64,000 bases of DNA, from the NCBI GenBank assembly GCA_029262065.1, contig JAJDAC010000026.1:1-64000 (forward strand). Direction: 5' to 3'. Position 1 is the first letter of the stretch. Each line of letters begins with the position of its first letter. The notes beneath the pieces were generated by a model. That model was not told the DNA's origin. It saw only the letters and a list, made by a program, of their open reading frames with translations, and made no database searches. This DNA is from Candidatus Krumholzibacteriota bacterium. Its GTDB lineage: Bacteria; Krumholzibacteriota; Krumholzibacteriia; JAJRXK01. Positions 8,284 to 17,270 of this stretch are shown here, in pieces. Made by a program: the position numbers and the translations under genes.

Positions 8284-9525
8284 CTAGTACTGGCCAAACC
8301 GTAACTTGCGTCGATCGAAACGGGGTTCGGGCAGAACCACGATCCTGTACAGCCAGGTCGGGTTGACGCGACCGTCTACTACCGCCTCCACGGGCTGTAC
8401 CGGCACCACGCTGGTCTGCAACAACGCGACGCCCGCCTGACCTGCAATGGGCGCTTCGCCGCTGAGAATCAGGGCAAGCGCGGCCGAGGCCACGGGCGTG
8501 GCCATGGATGTACCCGAGGCGATGGCGCTCTTGTTGTCGGGATATGAACTCTCCACTTCCACCCCCGGCGCGGCGAAGGATACCAACCCCGACCCGCTGA
8601 ACGGGGCCAACGCATCCGCCACGTCGGTCGCCGCCACGCCCACGGTATACGCGTCACTGGCCGGATAGCCCACGGTGCCCGGAGTGTTCCCGGCCGCGGC
8701 CATCACCACGATGCCAGCCGCGTCGAGTTCGACCAGAAAATCGTGGATGACGGGAGAGTCATCGCTGAGCACCAGGCTCAGATTCACGATGTCGGCCTGC
8801 AGTTGCTGCGAGTAGTGCAACCCGCGCGCGAGGTCGTACGACCAACCGTTGCCGTCGTCGTCGAGCACGCGAATGGGAAGTATTGTGGCCTCGGGCGCTA
8901 CACTGGCCACGATGCCCGCCACGTGCGTACCGTGACCGTAGGCCTCGTCGGTGTCGCCGTCGAAGTCGTCGTCCAGCCCGTTCTGGGTTTCTTCCTGACC
9001 CAGGTCGGGCGGAATCTCGCTGGTCATGAGCAGCCGTCCGGCCAGGTGGTCGTGACCGGAATCGACGCCGGTATCCAACACCGAAACCAGGATGCCCATC
9101 CCCTTCGTGGCGGTGTGAGCCAGACCCAGATTCAGATGAGCGAGCGCGGGCTGGGCAGCGATCTCCGAGTCGACCCAATCGCCCTCATGAAAACTCTGCA
9201 GGTAGGTTTCGGGTTCGCTGTAGGCAGTAAGGTGGTTCAGCTGAAGCGCCTTCACGCGAAAGTCCCCCAGCAACAGCACGGGGTCTATCGTCCCCAGCAA
9301 CACGCCCAGCTCGGCGACGGGATCGTACTGCGTAAGCAGCAGCAGATAGTCGAGCGCTACCTGTTGCGCGTCGGCCCCGGCCTCGAAACGCACCAGATAC
9401 TCGGCCACCCCCTTGCCGGAGGCCAGGCGGGTGTCAGGCGGACCCACAGGCGCGTCGCAGGCCGCAAGAACAGCCACGAACAGCGCGAGCACGGCAAGTA
9501 GGTGAAAACACGGTCGTCGATTCAT
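8284..9525 (-). CDS. Lipoprotein subtilisin-like serine protease (S8)
   Basis: About 413 residues from an ATG with GAGG 11 bases upstream. The lipobox LAAC puts the lipidated cysteine at residue 23, so the protease is envelope-anchored. The S8 triad is complete: Asp151 in SVLDTGVDSGH, His198 in GHGTHVAGIV and Ser340 in GTSMATPVASA, with the oxyanion-hole Asn280 (AAAGN). A glycine/aspartate-rich loop just before the catalytic histidine (NGLDDDFDGDTDEAYG) is a likely calcium site. Residues 24-140 look like an inhibitor-type propeptide. It starts 47 bases after the CHAT gene on the same strand, making it the fourth gene of the sigma operon. Its link to CHAT signalling is inferred from position. 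Confidence 0.88.
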   Translation of the reverse strand: MNRRPCFHLLAVLALFVAVLAACDAPVGPPDTRLASGKGVAEYLVRFEAGADAQQVALDYLLLLTQYDPVAELGVLLGTIDPVLLLGDFRVKALQLNHLTAYSEPETYLQSFHEGDWVDSEIAAQPALAHLNLGLAHTATKGMGILVSVLDTGVDSGHDHLAGRLLMTSEIPPDLGQEETQNGLDDDFDGDTDEAYGHGTHVAGIVASVAPEATILPIRVLDDDGNGWSYDLARGLHYSQQLQADIVNLSLVLSDDSPVIHDFLVELDAAGIVVMAAAGNTPGTVGYPASDAYTVGVAATDVADALAPFSGSGLVSFAAPGVEVESSYPDNKSAIASGTSMATPVASAALALILSGEAPIAGQAGVALLQTSVVPVQPVEAVVDGRVNPTWLYRIVVLPEPRFDRRKLRFGQY

Positions 9526-9572
9526 GGAGCTGCGTACCTCGGATTCAAGACTAACACACATGGATGGAGCGC

Positions 9573-12305
9573 TCACTCCACGGCCACGAACGGCGCCCAA
9601 CTGAACGGATGCGGATTGAGCGCCCGCGCCTGCGCACGCGCCCGTCGAGCCGCCACCGTGGCCGGTTCGCCCAGGCCCCACTCGCGGTAGAAATGCCGGG
9701 AATAGGCCTGCGTGGAGGCATCGTCGACCTTCCATAGCGACAGGATCATCTCGCTTGCTCCGGCGTTGAGGCCGGTGGCCACCCAGCCCCCCAATTCCGC
9801 GCCGGGACCTTCGCGGCCCAACCCCGACTCACAGCTGCCCAGGAACACCAGGGCGCCACGCAGGAGTCGTGGTCGCAGGTGCTCGAACCCCAGCCATCCG
9901 TCTTCGAGCTGAAATCCCGACAGAAGCCACTGCTGTCGATGGAAGACGGCGTGGGCCGAGACGTGCAGCACTCCGGTTCGGGCCCGCGCGGACATCAGTT
10001 CGTCGGCGCTGCGCGCCGTGGTCACCGCGACTCCCGCGCGTTCGAGCTCGGCCCGCACGATGCGTTCCTCGGCTTTCGCCCCGGGCGTGGGTCCGTGCAG
10101 CAACATGCCCGTACGCCGCCGCAGAGATCGGCGCGACGACGCCAGCAGCGCCGGATGGGTAATGCGTCGCAGCCGCACGCTCGCGTCCACATCGAGCTCG
10201 GCGATTGCCTCCAGGGGAACGCCGTGCAACCGACCCGACGGAATGAAATAGGCGTGGTCGGACTCAAACCCGATCGGGTCGATCAGACTGGCTCTCAGCG
10301 CATGCAGGATATCGTTCGAACGTTGCGCCGTGCGCTCGAGGAATTCCGGCCGCGCCCCCACCGGCGTGGAAGCCGCGGCCTCGAAAATCATGCGCAATGA
10401 CACCCAGTCGTTGGCCAGCGCGCTCGGAGCCAACGCCAGATCCACAACGTCGACACGGCCATCGGGCCGGAGAACGTGCGCGCGACACTCGCTCGCCGTG
10501 CTATCGAAAATCACCAGCTCCTTGCCGCCAAAGCGCTGCTTCCAGTACTTCATGGGGTGTTCGTCCGACAGCCGGCGAGCCAATCCCACCGTGCGGCGAC
10601 GATCGACCTTCTGCTCAAGATGTGAAAGTTGCTGCCGGAGTTCGCGTGATCTCACGTCGCCGGGTCCCGATTGGTCCAGAATGGTTTCCCGTAGCTGCGA
10701 AATGCGAGTGCGCAGTTCACGGTCGAGGCCGGCGCTGTTGCGGTGCAACAGGTCGTCGAGCAACGCGGCCGAACGGCCCTTCAACACGATGCCGAAAGCG
10801 ATTTCCTTGGCGCGTGGCGACCCGGAATCCAGGACCAGGTCGACCGCGCGGCGATAGAGATCGGCGCGCCCGGCCCGCATGCCCGAGACCAACTCGGGGC
10901 CGGCCACCTCGGGGGCGCGGGCATCGTGCTCGCGCAGGGCGGCCCGCACCCAACGCAGCGCGGCGCGGGTATCACCCGCCTGCGACGCCGCCTCGGACAG
11001 GGTGAGAGCCATCCACGGACGGTCGACCCGGGCCGGATACCGACGCGCGTCGGCATGGGCGCGCTTCGCCAGCCGCGAAGCCAGCGCCGCCCGACCCAGC
11101 TGAAGGTGCGCCAGCGCGGCCACCCAGCGCGCGCGGGGGGCGGCGCCGCGCGGATCGTTCGCGTCGAGGAAGCGTAGCGCGGGCCGGGTCAGCTCGAGCG
11201 CGTTGGCCGCCGCGCCGCGACGAACCAGGGCCATCGCGGTTTCGATCTGCGCCCGGTAGGCAGCGTGCCGGTTGCCCGTTTTCTTCCAGTGCGTGGCCGC
11301 GCGTGACAGCTGAATCCTGGAATCGTGAACGTGGCCCAGATCGGCCAGGATGCGCCCGTGCAAATAGGCAATGTTGGCCAGATCGTTGGTCGATTGCAGC
11401 GATCGGAAGTTGGCGACCGCGTCGCGCGCGAACGACTCGGCCAACTGCGGCGCGCCGAGCGTCATCATGAGGCGGGCCAGGTCGCTTTGCACCGAGCCGG
11501 CGCACGCGTGGGTGCCCAGATCGCTGAGAATGCGATGCAGTTCCTGCAGTCGTTCCATTCCCTGCGCCCAGTTGCCCAAGAGCAACTCGGCCGCGGTCAC
11601 ACCGTACTGCGCTTCGGCCTCCATGGTCAGAAACCCACGTTCCTTATATGCAAGCGACGCCACCTCGAAGTAGCGCCGCGCGGTCTTGTTGCGCCCCTGG
11701 TCCAGAGCCAGCTGTCCCAGGTTGAAGCGGCAGAGGGCAGATTCCCAGTCGCGCCCCTGGGCTTCGAATACACGCAGCGCGTCGGCGTAGCATCTGGCGG
11801 CGGCCGTCGGTTGCCCGGCGCGCTGCCAGACGTTGCCCAGATTGGCCGACAACCGGGCCCGCGTGAGACCGTCGGCCCGCGGCAGCAATCTGCGCGCGCG
11901 GCGGGCGACACTGGCCGCCTCTTCTGCCTCGGACAAAGCGCCCAGGGCATCGACCCATCCCACCGCGGTGGCACCCAACGACGCGGTGTCGCCAAGGCTC
12001 TCGAAGCCGTTCCAAGCCTGTCGGTACAACGAGCTGGCCACGGCCGAATTGCCCACCGTTCGCGCGGCGTGTCCCCGCAGGCGGTACAGGTGGGAGGTCT
12101 GCGCGGCCGTGATCGGAGTGCTTTCTTCGGCCAGACGTTCCAGCACGCGCCAGGCGGCGCCGGCATCGACCCTGGTATGTGCCATCACCAGTTTGCGTAA
12201 CCGTTCGAGGGCGAGATCATCGGGCGTGACCAACGCGCTCCATTGCGCGAACAGATCGTCGTCGCCCGGTCGTCCTCGCAGGTCGCGCGCAAGGGAACGA
12301 GTCAT
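9573..12305 (-). CDS. TPR-repeat protein with C-terminal CHAT (caspase-like) protease domain
   Basis: A 910-residue cytoplasmic protein. Residues about 60-480 are tandem helical hairpins of TPR type, for example GDTASLGATAVGWVDALGAL, and a piece around CYADALRVFEAQGRDWESAL. A linker with coiled-coil character follows. Residues about 600-910 are a CHAT domain (caspase HetF associated with TPRs). The dyad is visible: His785 in LHVSAHAVF and Cys825 in FLGSCESGLG. These are followed by the usual GGWVATGLNAGASEMILSLWKVDD. CHAT proteins are clan CD cysteine proteases or signalling platforms, and the TPRs presumably sense a partner. The ATG overlaps the anti-sigma stop codon by one base (TAATG), so translation is probably coupled. 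The substrate is unknown. The two nearby subtilases are obvious candidates by position only. Confidence 0.9.
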   Translation of the reverse strand: MTRSLARDLRGRPGDDDLFAQWSALVTPDDLALERLRKLVMAHTRVDAGAAWRVLERLAEESTPITAAQTSHLYRLRGHAARTVGNSAVASSLYRQAWNGFESLGDTASLGATAVGWVDALGALSEAEEAASVARRARRLLPRADGLTRARLSANLGNVWQRAGQPTAAARCYADALRVFEAQGRDWESALCRFNLGQLALDQGRNKTARRYFEVASLAYKERGFLTMEAEAQYGVTAAELLLGNWAQGMERLQELHRILSDLGTHACAGSVQSDLARLMMTLGAPQLAESFARDAVANFRSLQSTNDLANIAYLHGRILADLGHVHDSRIQLSRAATHWKKTGNRHAAYRAQIETAMALVRRGAAANALELTRPALRFLDANDPRGAAPRARWVAALAHLQLGRAALASRLAKRAHADARRYPARVDRPWMALTLSEAASQAGDTRAALRWVRAALREHDARAPEVAGPELVSGMRAGRADLYRRAVDLVLDSGSPRAKEIAFGIVLKGRSAALLDDLLHRNSAGLDRELRTRISQLRETILDQSGPGDVRSRELRQQLSHLEQKVDRRRTVGLARRLSDEHPMKYWKQRFGGKELVIFDSTASECRAHVLRPDGRVDVVDLALAPSALANDWVSLRMIFEAAASTPVGARPEFLERTAQRSNDILHALRASLIDPIGFESDHAYFIPSGRLHGVPLEAIAELDVDASVRLRRITHPALLASSRRSLRRRTGMLLHGPTPGAKAEERIVRAELERAGVAVTTARSADELMSARARTGVLHVSAHAVFHRQQWLLSGFQLEDGWLGFEHLRPRLLRGALVFLGSCESGLGREGPGAELGGWVATGLNAGASEMILSLWKVDDASTQAYSRHFYREWGLGEPATVAARRARAQARALNPHPFSWAPFVAVE

Positions 12306-12877
12306 TACGCGAAGGGATCTTCAATGACCAGGGTGCGGTCATCGGCCAGATGGATCTCGAGCTTCCAACCGTGGTCGGACACTTCGTCGATGGTGAATTG
12401 ATCGCCGTCGCGTGTCTGAAGCTCGCAAAGCACGTGATCGGCGTGGGCCAGGACAACGCGGATCGGCCGATCGCCGCCGCGATCCACCCACACCTGCCCC
12501 TGCAGGCGCCATCGGCGTTCGGCCTGGGGCGCGGTGACCAACACACTGAGCTGCACGCCCGGCAGGCTGCGGGCCAGGAAGACGGGCTCGCCGGGACTGG
12601 CCGTCTGTGCGCCCCGGACGTCGGCCAGTTCCCACTCCACCTGTTCCTCGGTCTGGGCGTTGGCTACCGGGCGCATCGACGCGGTCTGCGATTCGATTTC
12701 GTCGAGCAAAGCATCGGGAGGAGACACGAGCGAGCCCACGGCGCCCGCCGACTGCAGGCGACGAATCAGTTCGACTTCACGGCTGCACTCCCCGCACGCC
12801 TCCAGGTGGACGGCAAGCTCCGACGTCTCGTCGCCCGAAACGAACGTCAGCCACTGTTCCCAACTGGGATGTTTCAT
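12305..12877 (-). CDS. Zinc-binding anti-sigma factor (zf-HC2 type), soluble
   Basis: A 190-residue protein. The N terminus has the ZAS motif His24-x3-Cys28-x2-Cys31 (HLEACGEC), used by ECF anti-sigma factors to hold the sigma factor. Residues about 85-190 are strand-rich (PVFLARSLPGVQLSVLVTA, WRLQGQVWVDRGGDRPIRVV). No transmembrane helix is visible, so unlike many anti-sigma factors this one is probably cytosolic. The ATG at 12877 was chosen because GGAGG sits seven bases upstream and because it overlaps the sigma stop codon as ATGA. The longer frame starting at 12925 lacks a ribosome-binding site. Co-translation with the sigma factor suggests a 1:1 inhibitory pair. Confidence 0.85.
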   Translation of the reverse strand: MKHPSWEQWLTFVSGDETSELAVHLEACGECSREVELIRRLQSAGAVGSLVSPPDALLDEIESQTASMRPVANAQTEEQVEWELADVRGAQTASPGEPVFLARSLPGVQLSVLVTAPQAERRWRLQGQVWVDRGGDRPIRVVLAHADHVLCELQTRDGDQFTIDEVSDHGWKLEIHLADDRTLVIEDPFA

Positions 12878-13434
12878 GAGCCGACCTCCGTTGCCTTCAT
12901 GGCCTTCATGAGCTTGGTCAAACATCGCGAGCGCAGGGGTCCAATGGTTCCCCGCGGCATCTCTGTCTTTCGCGCTACTTCGTCGTAGCTCAAGGGCGGC
13001 GAGTGGAAGAACAGGATCCGAATGAGACTGGCGCAGGGTTCACCAACCTCATCGAGGGTCTCCTCCAGTTTGCGCCGCAGGTCCAGATTCTCCACGAACG
13101 CATCGGGCGCCTCGCCCGGATCGACCATTTCCTCGAACGTGCCTTCCACCCACCGCGACCGATCCATCGCGTGCCGGTAGCACAACCGCCGCGTGGCTAT
13201 CGAGAGCCACCCCGGCAATGCGTCGGGCTCGCGAATCCTGGCCAGCGACCGGTACAACTCGATCCAGACCAGCTGGAAGACCTCCTGGGCCGCCTCCTGG
13301 TCGAGGCCGGTACGCAGCGCCATGGTGTAGACCAGCGACTTGTAGCGCTGCATGAGCGCGCGCCACGCATCGTCATCACCATCGAGACACCGCCGCACCA
13401 GCTCAGAGTTGTTCAGATCTTGCGCAGACGACAT
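12874..13434 (-). CDS. ECF-type RNA polymerase sigma factor
   Basis: About 186 residues. Region 2 is seen in LVRRCLDGDDDAWRALMQRY and QEVFQLVWIELYRSLARIREPDALPGWL (core binding and -10 recognition). Region 4 is the helix-turn-helix around LSYDEVARKTEMPRGTIGPLRSRCL. There is no region 1 or 3, as expected for group 4 sigma factors. The ATG at 13434 gives the usual ECF N terminus; a GTG at 13467 would add 11 residues. It is the first gene of the four-gene operon with anti-sigma, CHAT and subtilase. I could not identify an unambiguous ECF-type promoter upstream, so autoregulation is possible but not shown. Confidence 0.9.
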   Translation of the reverse strand: MSSAQDLNNSELVRRCLDGDDDAWRALMQRYKSLVYTMALRTGLDQEAAQEVFQLVWIELYRSLARIREPDALPGWLSIATRRLCYRHAMDRSRWVEGTFEEMVDPGEAPDAFVENLDLRRKLEETLDEVGEPCASLIRILFFHSPPLSYDEVARKTEMPRGTIGPLRSRCLTKLMKAMKATEVGS

Positions 13435-13600
13435 GGCAACTCGGCCGATTGAGTGGAGAGGGGGCACCTACAGCCATGCCATTGTACGCGACCTGGCCGC
13501 GCAATGCAGGTAACGAGGCCCTGCAGCTGGCACCAAGCACCCTCCTCTCCGGCAAATCGACTCGCCGCTCTCATACCCCAGGGGCCTCCCAGGGGCGGCT

Positions 13601-13699
13601 GGATACAGGCCCGGAAATTTTTTTCGTAAACCGCGCTTCTTGTGTATCCGGACGGAGGGTTGTTTCCCCCAGTGGGTACCTGTGGTCGATACGTCGACC
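13601..13699. promoter_or_regulatory. Dyad-symmetry elements in the divergent sigma/subtilase intergenic region
   Basis: Two inverted repeats lie in the 296-base space between the sigma factor and the secreted subtilase. GGATACA at 13601-13607 is matched exactly by TGTATCC at 13643-13649. GGTCGA at 13684-13689 is matched by TCGACC at 13694-13699. Between the first pair is an unusually AT-rich run (AAATTTTTTTCGTAAA). The region must hold promoters for both directions, but no clear -35/-10 pair was identified, so the regulatory role is a guess from position and symmetry. Confidence 0.3.
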
Positions 13700-13730
13700 G
13701 CCTCTTCCCAACCCATATGAAGGGTCAACC

Positions 13731-16676
13731 ATGAAATCTCTCGCACGGAACCTCCTGTGCCTGGCCATACTGGGAGCGTTGCTCGCGCACGCTCCCGCCG
13801 CGTTCGCGTGGTCGGACGGCAACGGCAACAAGATCGACGACCAGATCGAGGCCGTCGACCAGAACGGCATTGCCACCGCGTTCGAGAACAACGACATCAA
13901 CCAACGCATGCTCATCGCCGTGTTCGACCTGCCCGCGCTGGAGTACGGCGTGTACGTGGGTTACGACCACCACCCCACGCTGGCCGACGAAACCGCGCTG
14001 CAGTTGGCGGCCGGAGCCGGGGCTCCCGTGAAGACGTATGCGTCCATCGACTACACGCGAACGCAGGCAACGTACGCCGAGATCCAGACAATCGCGGCGT
14101 TGCCCGGTGTAACCCGCGTGGAGTCGATCCCCATGATGTATCCCACCAACCATGTGGGCAGCCGCGTGGTGCGTGCGCGCGACTCGCGCGGTCTGCGCAG
14201 TTCTGAAGACTTCGTTCTGTTCCCCAGCACCCGGGCCGACATGGGCCTGGACGGCACCGGCGTCGTGGTGGGCATTCTCGACACCGGTGTCAACGACGAA
14301 GCCGACGGCATCACCCCTTACGCGGGGCACGAGAGCCTGTCCGGCAAGTTCCTCGGTGGCGGCGAATTCTACGCCGGCGACCCCCTGCTCAACACCCCCA
14401 CCAACCAGAGCGTCAACCCCAAGGATCGCGGCCCCGACACCTGGCACGGTACGCACGTGGCCGGCTCGGCCATTGGCAACGGTGGCCAGACGGGCTTCTT
14501 CTCGGGCGTCGCGCCTGCGGCACGGCTGGTGGACTGCAAGGTGCTGTCCGATGCCGGCGTGGGCTTTGGCTCGGCCGACGGAGTCGACTGGTGCATCGTG
14601 AACATGAACAACGATTGGGGCCTGACCGGACCCGATCTGATCTACTCCGGAATAGACGTGCTGAACCTGTCACTGGGTTGTCTGGACTGCAGTGGTGACG
14701 GCACCACGGCCAGTGAACTCATCATCGACGCCGCGGTCGACGCGGGCCTCATAGTATGTATCGCCACGGGCAACGACGACGCGATCAACCAGATCGGCAG
14801 CCCGGCTTCGGCCGACAAGAGCATTGCGGTGGGCGCGGCGGCCACCCAGGGTTCGCTGACGCGCACCGACGACGCCGTGACCAGCTTCTCGAACGAGGGA
14901 CCGCGCGCCAGCGACGGCGACGCCGACCTGTTCGACGAGTACAAGCCGGCCGTGGTGGGTCCGGGCGCGGGCATCATCTCGGCCAACGGTGATCCGTACA
15001 CCACATCGGGTGAGGCTTACCACACGTTGTCGGGCACCAGCATGTCCACGCCGCACGTGGCCGGTGTCTGCGCGCTGCTACGTCAGGCCGATCCGGCGAT
15101 CGACGGCATGACGGTGCGGTCGATTTTGCAGAACACGGCCATCCATCATCTGCCCAGCGAGAAGGGATTCCGGGCGCCGGATCCGTCGGGCATCGATTCC
15201 AACTACAGCCCCATGAGCGGCTGGGGCATGGTCGACGCATACGCGGCGGCCAAGGAGGTCATGAACAGCACCAGCGGCGCGCAGGTGGTTCGCATCCGGG
15301 CCATCCCCCGTCCACTCGACGGTGAAATCGACGTGCTGTGGTGGAGCCAACGCGAGTACACCTTCGACGGTTACAACGTGCACCGCGCGCCCGACGTGGG
15401 CGGTAGTCCCGGCGTCTATAGCCAGGTGAACGTGGGCCTGATTGCTCCCGTCGGCGATCCCGTGATCGAAGACGATGGCAACCGCACGCCCTATGCGTTC
15501 GTGGACAACGATCCCGCGCTGACACTGGGCCAGGCGTACTGGTACCAGATCGAGTGGGTCGAAAGCGGTGTAGGTACGCTGGAACCGGCCATTCCGGTCG
15601 AGTTCGGCGAACAGCCGCCCGTCGCCACGGTGTTCTACAGCATCAAGCACAACGCACCGGACAACGATCTGTTCGTGCGCATCGGCACGAGCAGTTCGTA
15701 CGATCCCGACGGTGCCCAGTACTTCACGCTGGGCGAGGGCGAAGGCGCCACCGACGAGATCATCCTGCACGAACCGGCCAACGCCGGAACCGCCACCACC
15801 GGGTACCTGGAGCACCTATGGTCTCGCACGTTCTTCGTGGCTGATGGTGTGCAGGGTTTCCTGCCGCCGTCGCAGGGCAGCCCCTGGTTCCTGGACGTAG
15901 CCGACGCCGGCTTCATCAACCGCACTGGTACTGTGGAGTCATTCAGCATGTTCGTGAACGATTCGCCCGGTTCTTCCAGCGGTACGACCTACGTGACCGA
16001 CAGCATCGTGCCGTCGCCCACGCTGGACCAGTTCGTGGTACCCGGGTTCACGGCCACGCTATGGATCCCTGAGCAGACGCCGGTGGCCACGACCGTTCTT
16101 CGCATGAACGCCGAGGGCATGGACGGTGCGGTTCGGATTGGCCTGGATCTTTCGGAGCCCTCGCCTGGGTCGCGCGCGCACGTGGCACGCGGTCTGACCC
16201 ATGACTTCGCGGCGCGAACGGTCCTGACCGGAGAACCGATCGAGTTTGACGGCACCCGGTTCGAGTACGTGGACCGCGAGGTCGTTCCCGGCACCGCGTA
16301 CTGGTACTGGGTGCGCCTGGAGCAGGCCGATGGTCGCGTGATCATGAACGGACCGGTCAACGCCAAGGCCAAGGGAACAACTCTGACCTTTCTGGCGGCG
16401 CCCCAACCCAACCCCGTGAGCAGCAGCAGCAGCGTGGCCTACGCCATTGGCGCCGACCAGGCGAGCAACGGCGCAGTGCCGGTGTCGATCACGCTGCACG
16501 ACGCGCGTGGCCGCAAGGTGCGCACGTTGAAGCAGGGTTCAGCCAGCGCAGGACGCTACAACGTGCACTGGGACGGCGCCGACGAGACGGGCCTTCCCGT
16601 ATCGCGAGGCGTGTACTACGTGCAGTTCCGCGCCGGCAACCATACTTCCAGTTCGAAGCTGGTCGTGGTCAGGTAG
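13731..16676 (+). CDS. Large secreted subtilisin-like protease (S8) with FlgD-like C-terminal tail
   Basis: A 981-residue exported protein from ATG 13731 (AGGG upstream; signal peptide MKSLARNLLCLAILGALLAH..., cleavage near AFA/WSDG). The S8 domain has Asp184 (VGILDTGVND), His239 (WHGTHVAGSAI) and Ser437 (LSGTSMSTPHVAG). Fibronectin-III-like strands follow at about 525-625 (YTFDGYNVHRAPDVGG). A convertase P-domain-like block lies at about 640-760. The last 85 residues form a FlgD-Ig-like tail (VSITLHDARGRKVRTL, YNVHWDGADETG, RGVYYVQF) ending in KLVVVR. It is divergent from the sigma/anti-sigma/CHAT/lipoprotein-subtilase operon and may be part of the same regulon; the shared function is inferred. 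Confidence 0.92.
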   Translation: MKSLARNLLCLAILGALLAHAPAAFAWSDGNGNKIDDQIEAVDQNGIATAFENNDINQRMLIAVFDLPALEYGVYVGYDHHPTLADETALQLAAGAGAPVKTYASIDYTRTQATYAEIQTIAALPGVTRVESIPMMYPTNHVGSRVVRARDSRGLRSSEDFVLFPSTRADMGLDGTGVVVGILDTGVNDEADGITPYAGHESLSGKFLGGGEFYAGDPLLNTPTNQSVNPKDRGPDTWHGTHVAGSAIGNGGQTGFFSGVAPAARLVDCKVLSDAGVGFGSADGVDWCIVNMNNDWGLTGPDLIYSGIDVLNLSLGCLDCSGDGTTASELIIDAAVDAGLIVCIATGNDDAINQIGSPASADKSIAVGAAATQGSLTRTDDAVTSFSNEGPRASDGDADLFDEYKPAVVGPGAGIISANGDPYTTSGEAYHTLSGTSMSTPHVAGVCALLRQADPAIDGMTVRSILQNTAIHHLPSEKGFRAPDPSGIDSNYSPMSGWGMVDAYAAAKEVMNSTSGAQVVRIRAIPRPLDGEIDVLWWSQREYTFDGYNVHRAPDVGGSPGVYSQVNVGLIAPVGDPVIEDDGNRTPYAFVDNDPALTLGQAYWYQIEWVESGVGTLEPAIPVEFGEQPPVATVFYSIKHNAPDNDLFVRIGTSSSYDPDGAQYFTLGEGEGATDEIILHEPANAGTATTGYLEHLWSRTFFVADGVQGFLPPSQGSPWFLDVADAGFINRTGTVESFSMFVNDSPGSSSGTTYVTDSIVPSPTLDQFVVPGFTATLWIPEQTPVATTVLRMNAEGMDGAVRIGLDLSEPSPGSRAHVARGLTHDFAARTVLTGEPIEFDGTRFEYVDREVVPGTAYWYWVRLEQADGRVIMNGPVNAKAKGTTLTFLAAPQPNPVSSSSSVAYAIGADQASNGAVPVSITLHDARGRKVRTLKQGSASAGRYNVHWDGADETGLPVSRGVYYVQFRAGNHTSSSKLVVVR

Positions 16677-16718
16677 CGTCAACCCCCCGACGGTTGGCTG
16701 CATGTGGGAGTCGGGAGA

Positions 16719-16746
16719 GGGCCCTGGCGCTTCGGCGCCGGGGCCC
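16719..16746 (+). terminator. 12-bp stem with TTCG tetraloop after the secreted subtilase
   Basis: GGGCCCTGGCGC and GCGCCGGGGCCC pair along all 12 positions (one T-G wobble) around a C(TTCG)G tetraloop, a very stable hairpin. It begins 42 bases after the stop codon of the subtilase and lies before the convergent MarR gene. No T-tract follows on either strand, so it could also act as an RNA-stability stem. Confidence 0.6.
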
Positions 16747-16841
16747 TGGCCAGGCGGATGAAACCCCATGACCAAATTGTTTTCGCTGCCGACGAAGATC
16801 GCACTCGCAACCGTTGCTGCGGAAGTCATGGGATGCACCTC

Positions 16842-17270
16842 CTAGTCCGCACTGATCCTCTCCATGAGCACCGCCGCCCGCGCAAGCGTATTAAGCTCAG
16901 TCGATGTCAGCTCCTTCAGGCGCTCCCCCAAACGCTCCACACGCTGCGTCTGGGCTTTCTGGAGCGCGATCCAGCCCCGAGCCGCAATGGCAATGTGACT
17001 CACCCGCCCATCGTCCGGCGATGGCTTGCGCACCACGAGTTTGTCTCGCTCCAGCTGCTGGATCATGCGCGTGACGGTAGGCGGACGCACCTTTTCGGCC
17101 GCCGCCAGTTCCCCTAGCGTGAGTGGTCCCTTGAGCAATGTGGTTAGCGCCGACAGCTGCGCGGGACTGAGCGGTGCATCGACATCGTATCGAAGTCGAC
17201 GGACCAGATGAATCGCAGCGTAGTGCAGCCGATCGGCAAGCGCAGTGACGTCAGGTTTCCGCGGACTCAC
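16842..17270 (-). CDS. MarR-family transcriptional regulator
   Basis: A 142-residue dimeric winged-helix protein. The recognition region is GPLTLGELAAAEKVRPPTVTRMIQQLERDKLVVRKP, followed by the wing DGRVSHIAI and a C-terminal dimerisation helix (LNTLARAAVLMERI). The GTG start overlaps the VOC stop codon as GTGA, so the regulator is translated with the VOC protein. A palindrome just downstream of the -10 box of the promoter in front of the VOC gene is the natural binding site, implying autorepression released by a small ligand. The ligand is unknown; the VOC partner may act on it. Confidence 0.92.
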   Translation of the reverse strand: MSPRKPDVTALADRLHYAAIHLVRRLRYDVDAPLSPAQLSALTTLLKGPLTLGELAAAEKVRPPTVTRMIQQLERDKLVVRKPSPDDGRVSHIAIAARGWIALQKAQTQRVERLGERLKELTSTELNTLARAAVLMERISAD

